64,000 nt of DNA, from assembly GCF_008065115.1 (NCBI RefSeq), contig NZ_CP042913.1, positions 656,338-720,337 on the forward strand, written 5' to 3'. Made by a program: the position numbers and the translations under genes. The notes under the pieces were generated by a model. That model saw nothing but the letters and a program-made list of their open reading frames with translations, made no database searches and was not told the DNA's origin. Shown here one piece after another: positions 37,001-43,780 of this stretch (within the stretch, counting starts at the first letter, position 1; every line of letters begins with the position of its first letter). The stretch comes from Bythopirellula goksoeyrii. Lineage in GTDB: Bacteria > Planctomycetota > Planctomycetia > Pirellulales > Lacipirellulaceae.

Positions 37001-37573
37001 AAAAGTGGCCAGAGCTTCGGCCCGTTTCTTCAGTTTCGTATTCGAGTCGTCCAGCTTATCGCGAAGTTGTTTCAGTTCTTGTTCTCGATGAGAGACTTCT
37101 GCCTCGAGCTGTTCGACGCTCTGGTCGTCATCGACTGCAGGTACCTCCGAGGGGAGTTCTGATTGGAGCTTCTTGATGTCGTTGAGGTCGCTCTCGTAGC
37201 TTTCAATGAGACTCTGGAAATGGGCAGTTTCAGCGAGTTGTTGTTCAAGGACTCCGAGAGCAGAAAGGGTCTCCTGATAGACCTCGGTTGCTTTGGCTTT
37301 AGTTACTTCATCGATGGTTGCACTTTCCAGCGAGGATATACGTTGCCGAATTTCATCGGCAGGAGGGATCTTCTCAGCAATCTGGTCCGTGTCGACGTCG
37401 GTTGCTGACGCTGGTGCCTCAGGAGAAGTGGCTACGGGGTTCTGGGCAGCAGAGGTATCAGATTGGGCGATGGGCGCAGGGGGAGACTGAGCCGAAAGCG
37501 GTACTACCAGACTCCAGAAGATTGACAGCCCTAAAGAAATCAGCGCAGAGCGCCGCAGTAAATCCGTTCGCAT
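34052..37573 (-). CDS. Large MscS/MscK-type mechanosensitive channel
   Basis: 1173 residues. Signal peptide about 1-29; periplasmic coiled-coil region to about 520 (EVSHREQELKQLRDKLDDSN and similar heptads); about eleven membrane helices between about 540 and 920; and a C-terminal MscS pore/beta domain with the pore-lining Gly/Ala helix (WLVAAMGVGLGFGLQEIFAN), FVSGIILLFERPIRVGDIVT, then the upper beta layer and alpha/beta domain ending FPQRDLHIRSLP. It opens under membrane tension to release solutes during osmotic downshock; MscK/KefA relatives also respond to K+. The C-terminal Ser/Lys-rich tail is not part of the family core. Confidence 0.92.
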   Translation of the reverse strand: MRTDLLRRSALISLGLSIFWSLVVPLSAQSPPAPIAQSDTSAAQNPVATSPEAPASATDVDTDQIAEKIPPADEIRQRISSLESATIDEVTKAKATEVYQETLSALGVLEQQLAETAHFQSLIESYESDLNDIKKLQSELPSEVPAVDDDQSVEQLEAEVSHREQELKQLRDKLDDSNTKLKKRAEALATFPKQIANTQAKLDDISKQLDQAKEKETTDAVTGARLTYLQAERAALSATLETIKKTREYYAMSGDLAQIRRDYRAKKLAQDEKYLATLREIVNQSRLTEANQQASAAASAAAVKRPEAIAELANSNAALAKDQAEIVNKIAKLDQKLEATDELLEKVSNAKKLSEERIAAAGRTEASGQQLRQQQEQLPDTQGIAREIALRGSEQSDAIYSQYEMLEERNAAEDADLDERVSQVLENVPADQHDAAEQEVRTLLESQRTILDSTIDNYAKYVEKLNNLTAMQGELKRTTQEYQEFIAANVLWIRSCTIPSLSDLKPMAGALAWSLDPSSWRDVVATFWKHSGKSPTVVGLFALVLLVSLYYHRQMRVRLREIGEQSAKRTCTKIWPTFEAIWITLLLALPWPTLLGFIGWWIDSPLNESEFVRALSVALKFTAVCLLLLEFLRHLCRSGGLADAHFDWPHACLSQIRRMIRGLIWVGIPLTLWLTGLETQNVEKLWSSTLGRACFVAIMLFMTLCFYRMLLASSSPFKQVLVKRTNTRSGFFYNLWAPVVAALPLLLAILAVIGYYYTAQQISLRLLQSAAVILSLLVLGALTKRWILLNRRRLAREQARQKRAAALAAAEAAPDSAGEAPPPVDPLEDEVDLVALGEQTNNLIVSVLVLAGILLAWFIWQDLLPAISYAAASPVSTSLFGELFTWGNVIRFLIVVAASFVIVRNVPALLEFAVLQHLPMDSGARYAVTSICRYTLVAIAMVLAYLSLGFDGSSIQWLVAAMGVGLGFGLQEIFANFVSGIILLFERPIRVGDIVTLDDKTGTVSRIRMRATTLVDWERKEFIVPNKDFVTQRLLNWTLNDMTIRVNILVGVAYGSDTELACKLLKETAVEHPMVLKEPEPLAVFFGFGDSALNLQLFAFVSNLEQRWHAIHELHSAIDRKFKAAGLEISFPQRDLHIRSLPTDWHQQGSATTASGQTNGKAAESSSSKSREK

Positions 37574-37707
37574 TCCATTCCCCTCTTAACTCCGAAGAAA
37601 AACTTCGCCCTCTGATCCCATTGTCGCGATTCGACGAGGGAACTCCAGGGCGGAATCAGAGAAAGTCTGGGGAAAGCACACGGGATTGTGCTGGCAGAGG
37701 CCGACAA

Positions 37708-38022
37708 TCAACCGGTGATTTTGGCGATCTTCACGCGGGTCAAGAGCGAGCGGTGGCCCGTCTTGCGGCGGGAGTTTTTACGGCGACGGAATTTTTGCAC
37801 AACCAGTTTCTCACCCTTGTCGGCACCCAGTACTTCAGCGGTGACGGTAGCACCGGCAACGGTTGGTGCTCCGAGCTGCAAATCGCCGGAGCCGTTGGAG
37901 ATTGCCAGCACCTTCTCAAAGGTGAGCTTGTCGCCGGCTGGTAGGTCGCGATAGTCGATCGTGAGCTCCTGACCTTCTTCCACTTTGAATTGTCGTCCAC
38001 CGTCTTGGATGATTGCATACAT
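37708..38022 (-). CDS. rplU: 50S ribosomal protein L21
   Basis: 104 residues, normal L21 length. MYAIIQDGGRQFKVEEGQEL opening, FEKVLAISNG, VTAEVLGADKGEKLVVQKF, and the basic C-terminus RRRKNSRRKTGHRSLLTRVK that contacts 23S rRNA. Located downstream of the RNase E/G gene on the same strand. The usual partner rpmA (L27) does not follow; the next gene is an unrelated channel. Confidence 0.97.
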   Translation of the reverse strand: MYAIIQDGGRQFKVEEGQELTIDYRDLPAGDKLTFEKVLAISNGSGDLQLGAPTVAGATVTAEVLGADKGEKLVVQKFRRRKNSRRKTGHRSLLTRVKIAKITG

Positions 38023-38168
38023 GGCAAAAAAACCTGATCTGATCCGGGCAAAAATATAAGTCAGTTCTTCGGAAGTGAGAAACTAATCTCCCCCTCTGGG
38101 GAGTCTCAAACGTAATCCAAACCACATAGCCTACCGGAGGCCGGGAAGGCTGTCGAGGGGGTGGGGAA

Positions 38169-38188
38169 CTGGTCGCTAAAGCGACCAG
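38169..38188. other. Perfect hairpin between RNase gene and rplU
   Basis: CTGGTCGC-TAAA-GCGACCAG, 8-bp stem with tetraloop, in the 209-bp gap. No T-tract, so it is more likely an RNA processing or stability element than a terminator. Confidence 0.45.
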
Positions 38189-38231
38189 ACCGCCACAGGG
38201 TCCTAGTGCTGAAGTAACCAGTCCGCCGGCC

Positions 38232-39875
38232 TTATTCGGTAAATCGGATCTCGCGTCCTGAGTTGTCTTCGCACTCGATTCGCAGGAATTCCGGGGAGGC
38301 GTTCTCATCGCTGAGGATCTGTACATGCAGGTTGTATTCGTCCTCCATGCGCGTTAATTCTCGCCGTTTGCGGTTGTTGAGGTAGTTGGCCACGTTCTCC
38401 TCGACCCGGACCGAAACCCGGGCAATTCGCTCGTTGTGGGCACACATTAGCAGCTTGCGGATCACCTCAATCGCCATACTCTCGGCACTCTTGACCAAGC
38501 CTGATCCCGTGCAAGCCGGACACTCCCGATAGACGCTGCGACGCAGGCTGGGCCGGATCCGCTGGCGGGTCATTTCGATCAGGCCAAACGGGCTCGTGCG
38601 GAGGATCTTGGTCCGGGCGCGATCCCGCCGGACGGCATCCCGCAGCACACGCTCGACGGTTCGACGATTGCGTTCCTTACGCATGTCGATGAAGTCATTG
38701 ACGACCACCCCTCCCAGATCGCGGAGGCGAAGTTGCCGAGCGATTTCCTTGGCGGCGATCTGGTTGAGTCGAAACGCCGATTCTTCGGCAGAACCATCGG
38801 TGCGGAAGCTGCCGCTGTTCACATCGATCGCCACGAGTGCTTCGGTTTGATCGATCACAATCGAACCCCCTCCCTTGAGCGGCACCTGTCGCTGGTGAAT
38901 GCGGGCGATTTCTTCGTCGAGTTGATTCTTATGGAACAGAGGCTCTTTACCTTCATAAAGCGACAAGCGGCTCACATATCGCGGCATGACGATCTGCAGA
39001 AACTCTTTGGCTCGTTCATAGGCCTGCGGTTCATCGATAACGATCGCGTCGACATCATTACTAAAGATGTCGCGAATCGTACGAATAATCATGTCGCTTT
39101 CTTCGTAGATGTCGACGGGGCCGGTAGTTTTCTTGATGCGGCGCACAATCACTTTCCACAACCGGAGGAGATAGGCCAGATCGCGCGACAGTTCTTTCTT
39201 GGTTCGGTCGGTGCCCGCGGTGCGGACGATAAAGCCCAAGCCCTTTGGTGGGTTCAACTCGCGCAAAATATCTCGCAAGCGACGGCGGTCGTCGTCGTTC
39301 TCGATCTTGCGAGAAACGCCGATCCGCCCTAGCGCCGGCATCAGCACCAGATAGCGCCCCGGAATACTAATATAGGTGGAAAGCGTGGGGCCTTTGGTGC
39401 CGATTCCTTCTTTAATGACTTGTACGAGAACTTCGTCGCCCCGCTTGAAGATTTCCTGGATCGGTGGTTTTACTCGTGGCCGCACACCCGGACGGGCCTT
39501 GCGAGTTTGTGTCCCCCCGCGACCATTGCGGCTCTTTTCGACCGGGCCATCTTCGGTCCAATCTTCGTCGTCGTTGTCTAAATTCGGGGGCCCTTCGCTT
39601 GGCTGAATGAGCTTGCTGGGATCATAGCCTCCCTGGCGAAAATATTGGGACTCGACATCGCTAATATGGAGAAAACCATTGCGTCCGACGCCGAAGTCGA
39701 CGAAGGCAGCTTGTATGCTGGGCTCCAGGTTGACAATTCGGCCTTTGTAAATGTTTCCCACATAGTTGTCTTGACTGCTACGTTCGACGTACAACTCTTC
39801 GAGGACGCCATCTTCAACGATCGCGATCCGGCATTCTTCCGGCTGGGCGACGTTGATCAACATCTCCTTTTTCAT
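38232..39875 (-). CDS. Ribonuclease E/G family endoribonuclease
   Basis: 547 residues from the ATG at 39875 (MKKEMLINVAQPEECRIAIV); the longer frame adds 22 residues without family character. RNase E/G catalytic core with an S1 RNA-binding domain (YVGNIYKGRIVNLEPSIQAA, IQAAFVDFGVGRNGFLH; insertion of an acidic/Gly segment inside), 5' sensor and RNase H-like parts, and VAIDVNSGSF, and the zinc-link CPACTGSGLVKS. It cuts single-stranded RNA in mRNA turnover and rRNA/tRNA processing. No long C-terminal degradosome scaffold, so closer to RNase G in size. Encoded upstream of rplU. Confidence 0.93.
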   Translation of the reverse strand: MKKEMLINVAQPEECRIAIVEDGVLEELYVERSSQDNYVGNIYKGRIVNLEPSIQAAFVDFGVGRNGFLHISDVESQYFRQGGYDPSKLIQPSEGPPNLDNDDEDWTEDGPVEKSRNGRGGTQTRKARPGVRPRVKPPIQEIFKRGDEVLVQVIKEGIGTKGPTLSTYISIPGRYLVLMPALGRIGVSRKIENDDDRRRLRDILRELNPPKGLGFIVRTAGTDRTKKELSRDLAYLLRLWKVIVRRIKKTTGPVDIYEESDMIIRTIRDIFSNDVDAIVIDEPQAYERAKEFLQIVMPRYVSRLSLYEGKEPLFHKNQLDEEIARIHQRQVPLKGGGSIVIDQTEALVAIDVNSGSFRTDGSAEESAFRLNQIAAKEIARQLRLRDLGGVVVNDFIDMRKERNRRTVERVLRDAVRRDRARTKILRTSPFGLIEMTRQRIRPSLRRSVYRECPACTGSGLVKSAESMAIEVIRKLLMCAHNERIARVSVRVEENVANYLNNRKRRELTRMEDEYNLHVQILSDENASPEFLRIECEDNSGREIRFTE

Positions 39876-40094
39876 CTTGCTTCTTTCTGGGGCTTGCACC
39901 GTAGAGATCCGAATTCTGAAGTCGAATCCCATGGTAAACATTGTGTTTGTTTGCGGATCGGCATTCGCTCGGAAAAGACTTCAACGAACGAGTCGGCGAG
40001 GACACCTTCTGAGGGTGAACGCCATGCGTTGGTCCGATGTGAAAAATGCAATGATCCATAACGATTTGTGTTCAAACGATTGCTCTTGTTCTTG

Positions 40095-41837
40095 CTAGAG
40101 CGGTAACTCTGGAAATACTTTTGCTAATTCTTCTTTGAGGAAATTCTTTACGTCGCGGGCGCTCTCCAATTTGAGAACATGTTCGGCAACCCGCACACAT
40201 TGTTCTGTGGAGACACTGCGACAAGCGCGCTTGATTTCAGGAATAGCGGAGGGAGTGACGCTGAAACTCCGCAACCCTAATCCCAAGAGCAGCATCGTAT
40301 AGAGTGGATTGCCACACATCTGGCCGCACATGCTGATTGGCACACCATGTTGGTTGGCAACGCGCACTGCGATTTCGATCATGCGGATCACTGCCGGATC
40401 GGCGGCCGTGTAGAGATTGGCAACATCCTTGTTGCTTCGATCCACGGCCAGACAATATTGGATGAGATCGTTGGTTCCAATGCTGAAGAAATCGACCTCA
40501 TCCACGAACCGATCCATCATCATGATCGCCGACGGCACCTCCACCATCATGCCTACTTTGATCGAGCGATCGAATGGTACATTGGCCTCTTCGAGATCTT
40601 CCATCGCATCTGCCAGCACCATCCGCGCCTGGCGTAGTTCCATGATCGTACTGATCAACGGAAACATGATGCGGATTTCGCCAAGGGAACTCGCTCGCAA
40701 AATGGCCCGCAATTGAGTACGGAATAAATCACGGTTTCGCAGGGCCAGGCGTATACTGCGGAGGCCCAGGAAGGGGTTGCGTTCGTCTTCGGGGTCGGGA
40801 AGCGATCGCATCTTGTCGGCACCCAGATCCAGCGTTCGCATGACAACGGGTAGACCTCCCATGTCGTTCACGACTTCTGCATACGACTCGTAGTGGGCAT
40901 CTTCGGAAGGGTCGTCATCCCGACCCAAATAGAGAAACTCGGTGCGATACAAACCGATTCCGTTCGCCCCGCGTTGCTTACAAAGCTCCACTTCATGGGG
41001 GAATTCGATATTGCCCATCATTTGGACAACCTGCCCATCCATAGTGATGGCCGGAAGATCTCGCAGTGCTTCGAGCTTGGCGGCCAGGGAGCGTTGCTCC
41101 TCAACCTCGTGACGATAGTGGGCGACGGTTTCTTCGTCGGGGCGTAGGACAATTTGCCCCTGATCGCCATCGATAATGACCGTGTCACCGCCGGAGACAT
41201 CTGTCAGAAAGGGACCCACACCTACCACGGCCGGAATTCCTAATCCTTCGGCCACAATGGCGGTATGGCTACCAGGCCCCCCGATTTCCGTCACAAGACC
41301 CAGCACAAAACGAGGGTTGAGACTGGCGGTTTCGCTCGGTGTGATGTTGTGTGCGAGTACAAGCACCGGCGACGTAATGTTCGCCAACTCCTCACGACTG
41401 CGGCCGAGCAAATTACGCAGAATCCGCTTTTCGATATCGAAGATATCGTTCGCTCGCTCGGCCATGTACTTGCCTTGGAGCGATTGAAACACTTTGGCGT
41501 ATCGCCGGAGGGCGCGACTCACTGCATACTCGGGCGAGTAGTGCCGAACCCGGATCATTTCTTCGATTTCATCATGCAGCCGGCGATCCCGCAACATCTG
41601 CAAGTGGGCCGAGAAGATCGCAGCATAATCGTCCCCCAATTGTTCGGAGACGGTTTTCCGATTGCGCTCGACTTCCGCCTCGGCGGCATGGAAGGCCTTT
41701 CCCAGTCGCAGCAGTTCTTCTTCCACGGCATCGCGCGGAAGGAACCGTCGAGGGATCCGAAACCCCTCGTTATCTAGAACCAGCGATTCGCCAATGGCGA
41801 TTCCTGGTGAGACGGCGATACCTTGCAGGCGTTCCAT
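40095..41837 (-). CDS. ptsI: PTS enzyme I (PEP-protein phosphotransferase)
   Basis: 580 residues. Takes phosphate from PEP and passes it to HPr. N-terminal swivelling domain with phospho-His in GGPGSHTAIVAEGLGIPAVVG, C-terminal TIM-barrel with LYRTEFLYLG, NPFLGLRSIR, MVEVPSAIMMMDRF and DFFSIGTNDLIQYCL; all usual catalytic positions look present, with GPGSH where many homologues have GRTSH. Last gene of the hpf/EIIA/HPr operon, separated from HPr by 357 bp. No EIIB/EIIC permease nearby. Confidence 0.93.
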   Translation of the reverse strand: MERLQGIAVSPGIAIGESLVLDNEGFRIPRRFLPRDAVEEELLRLGKAFHAAEAEVERNRKTVSEQLGDDYAAIFSAHLQMLRDRRLHDEIEEMIRVRHYSPEYAVSRALRRYAKVFQSLQGKYMAERANDIFDIEKRILRNLLGRSREELANITSPVLVLAHNITPSETASLNPRFVLGLVTEIGGPGSHTAIVAEGLGIPAVVGVGPFLTDVSGGDTVIIDGDQGQIVLRPDEETVAHYRHEVEEQRSLAAKLEALRDLPAITMDGQVVQMMGNIEFPHEVELCKQRGANGIGLYRTEFLYLGRDDDPSEDAHYESYAEVVNDMGGLPVVMRTLDLGADKMRSLPDPEDERNPFLGLRSIRLALRNRDLFRTQLRAILRASSLGEIRIMFPLISTIMELRQARMVLADAMEDLEEANVPFDRSIKVGMMVEVPSAIMMMDRFVDEVDFFSIGTNDLIQYCLAVDRSNKDVANLYTAADPAVIRMIEIAVRVANQHGVPISMCGQMCGNPLYTMLLLGLGLRSFSVTPSAIPEIKRACRSVSTEQCVRVAEHVLKLESARDVKNFLKEELAKVFPELPL

Positions 41838-42194
41838 TGCGCCCTCACTCTACATGCCAGTCCCGACTAGCTTGAGAGCACAACAAGATTATCACCGGAC
41901 AAGGAGGGAATACCGTTAGGGACTCACTCCTCGACAATGTTACCTACCAACGGAAAGTAATCGCATTGTCGAATCTGTCACGCAGGGCTCCGCATCATGT
42001 GGGTGCCCTGCTCGTTGTCATGCACCAGCATCACACGCGAGTTCGTAGCACTCAAAACGCAGTAACCTACAATCATCTTGTTCGCTCCGGAGCCAGTCGC
42101 GGGACGGGACTCCCTTGTTTTTCAAACCAGGTCCATCGGGATGCCAATTTGTTGGGAAATGGTTCTATTTTAGTTTCCCAGCAAAGAGCAGTTT
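41838..42194. other. Gap between HPr and ptsI genes, 357 bp
   Basis: Nothing recognisable: no hairpin repeat of the dispersed families and no open frame with coding character. Its length compared with the short gaps elsewhere in this operon suggests a separate promoter for ptsI. Confidence 0.5.
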
Positions 42195-42500
42195 CTACCC
42201 CGATTTCTCCTGACTCATTGTTTCGTTGGACTCGAACTCGCTCTCGACCAGTCGAACGAGTGCGTCCAGTGCTTCTTCAGCATCGGGCCCCTTGGCCTCA
42301 ATAATTAGTTCAGTTCCCTGATCTGCCCCCAGGGTCAACATGTGCAAGATGCTCTTTGCATCCACACGTTGGTTATCGCGCACCAGATCGATGATCGACT
42401 CGAACTGGAGAGCCAGCCGAGCCATCAGTTGAGCAGGTCGCGCATGCAAACCTTGCTCATTTGTGATCACCACTATTCGTCGCACGATTTGTTCGTTCAT
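42195..42500 (-). CDS. PTS phosphocarrier HPr
   Basis: 101 residues from ATG at 42500 (a GTG three codons upstream is possible). Active-site His in QGLHARPAQLMARLA receives phosphate from EI; the Ser in AKSILHMLTLGA corresponds to the regulatory Ser46 that HPr kinase modifies, so HPrK-type control is possible. Extra acidic tail (ESEFESNETMSQEKSG) beyond the common 85-90 residues. A perfect inverted repeat GTCTGA-TT-TCAGAC (42511-42524) lies just upstream of the start. Confidence 0.93.
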   Translation of the reverse strand: MNEQIVRRIVVITNEQGLHARPAQLMARLALQFESIIDLVRDNQRVDAKSILHMLTLGADQGTELIIEAKGPDAEEALDALVRLVESEFESNETMSQEKSG

Positions 42501-42559
42501 CACGTTCACAGTCTGATTTCAGACAACGTCGCGACCAACGGTCGCGGCTTTATGGGAAA

Positions 42560-43033
42560 TCATACAAATTGGTTGTTGTCAGCTTCTTCCAAGAGTTGCC
42601 ATACGTCGTCGGAGGCTTTGCTTTGCTTTAGAAGCCGACAAAATGATTCATCCCGCAATTGGCGGGAAATGTTTTCCAAGGCCCTGAGGTGGTCTCCCGG
42701 ACGGTCCGGAGGAGAGACGAGCATAAACAGCAGGTGAACTTTCTCGCCGTCAAGGCTATCGAAATCGACACCACTCTCGCTGACCGCAACGGTTCCCACG
42801 AGCTCTTTCACACTGGGATGTTTAGTATGAGGCACCGCTACTCCTCGACCGATCCCCGTGCTGCCTAGTTCTTCGCGTTTCAGAATCGCTTCTACAATGC
42901 TCTCGTGTTGGTCTTCTTCAATTTTTCCAGCTTTGAGCAGTGCATCGGCCATTGATCGAATGACTTGCTCCTTGTTGTCAACATCGAGATTCGTTTGAAT
43001 CGCGTCGCGGCTTACAAAATCAACAAACTTCAT
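42560..43033 (-). CDS. ptsN: PTS EIIA (nitrogen/fructose type)
   Basis: 157 residues, single EIIA-Ntr domain. GRGVAVPHTKHPSVKELVG contains the phospho-His. Together with EI and HPr it forms a regulatory phosphorelay without a sugar permease, as in the PTS-Ntr systems that control K+ transport and envelope stress in other bacteria. It begins 61 bp after hpf and is 50 bp from HPr, an arrangement like the classic hpf-ptsN neighbourhood. Confidence 0.93.
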   Translation of the reverse strand: MKFVDFVSRDAIQTNLDVDNKEQVIRSMADALLKAGKIEEDQHESIVEAILKREELGSTGIGRGVAVPHTKHPSVKELVGTVAVSESGVDFDSLDGEKVHLLFMLVSPPDRPGDHLRALENISRQLRDESFCRLLKQSKASDDVWQLLEEADNNQFV

Positions 43034-43094
43034 AATTTGAACTATCCTCTATACAAAAATATTATTTAAAGTTGTGGAAACATCATCCAAACCA

Positions 43095-43466
43095 CTATTC
43101 TTCAACTAGTTCATCAACTTCTTCTTCACTTGGATGGACTCCTACGTCCAGATGGCGTGAATTCGAGTTGCGATGACGCTCCTGGACTCGCTCTTTATAT
43201 TTTCTCAACTGCTGTTCGATTTTTTGGACAGCACCATCAAAGGCACCTTGTAAGCTCTCCGAAGTGGCGTGCGCCACAAAATCATGCTTGTGCTCAGCCG
43301 AAACGTGAATGTCTACCTCAGGGGCTTGCTCGTTCTTCAGGTCGACGGTCACCTCGATCGCCATGATCCGCTCGAATATCCGGGAAAGCTTCTCTGCCTT
43401 GGCCTTGAGTTTCTCTTGACTGGCCTCTCCCAGGTGGCCATGACGCATTGAAATACTTACCTGCAC
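43095..43466 (-). CDS. hpf: Ribosome hibernation promoting factor
   Basis: 123 residues, short HPF/YfiA type. The start is GTG at 43466, with AAGGAG 8 bases upstream. Pattern MQVSISMRHGHLGEASQEKL, AIEVTVDLKNEQAPEVDIHV and ESLQGAFDGAVQKIEQQLRKYKERV... (beta-alpha-beta-beta-beta-alpha fold) plus an acidic tail ending EEEVDELVEE. Binds the 30S subunit and silences ribosomes in stationary phase. First gene of the operon with EIIA and HPr. Confidence 0.93.
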   Translation of the reverse strand: MQVSISMRHGHLGEASQEKLKAKAEKLSRIFERIMAIEVTVDLKNEQAPEVDIHVSAEHKHDFVAHATSESLQGAFDGAVQKIEQQLRKYKERVQERHRNSNSRHLDVGVHPSEEEVDELVEE

Positions 43467-43780
43467 CGGTGCAACTCCTTGCTATATGTTCTAATTCAAA
43501 GGTCGAGAGGCCACATTCGATCGCCACTTATGTCAGGGCATCTCGATGCGGGCCAAAGGGCGCACAATCGCCAGCCATGTCAGCTTCTGCCCAGAACCCC
43601 ATTCTAGCGAGAAATATCCCCGGCGACAAACCGGCTGTTTCGGCCATTTGACTGTCATTTGGGGGGAACCTGTAGATAGCGTAAAAGAAAGAAATCGCCG
43701 TACCATCTATCTTGACGGCCCTGGCAAGACACGCTTTCCAGGGCAACGACTGAGATTCAGAAGTTCTGTCGAGCAGCTAG
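43467..43780. other. Gap upstream of hpf, 314 bp
   Basis: No gene. Should carry the hpf operon promoter. A 7-bp-arm hairpin at 43718-43744 lies at its right end just past the next gene's stop. Confidence 0.5.
43718..43744 (-). terminator. Hairpin downstream of FecR-like gene
   Basis: GCCCTGG (43718-43724) and CCAGGGC (43738-43744), 13-nt loop, 37 bp after the stop of the 43781-46219 gene. No U-run, so termination is only likely. Confidence 0.4.
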
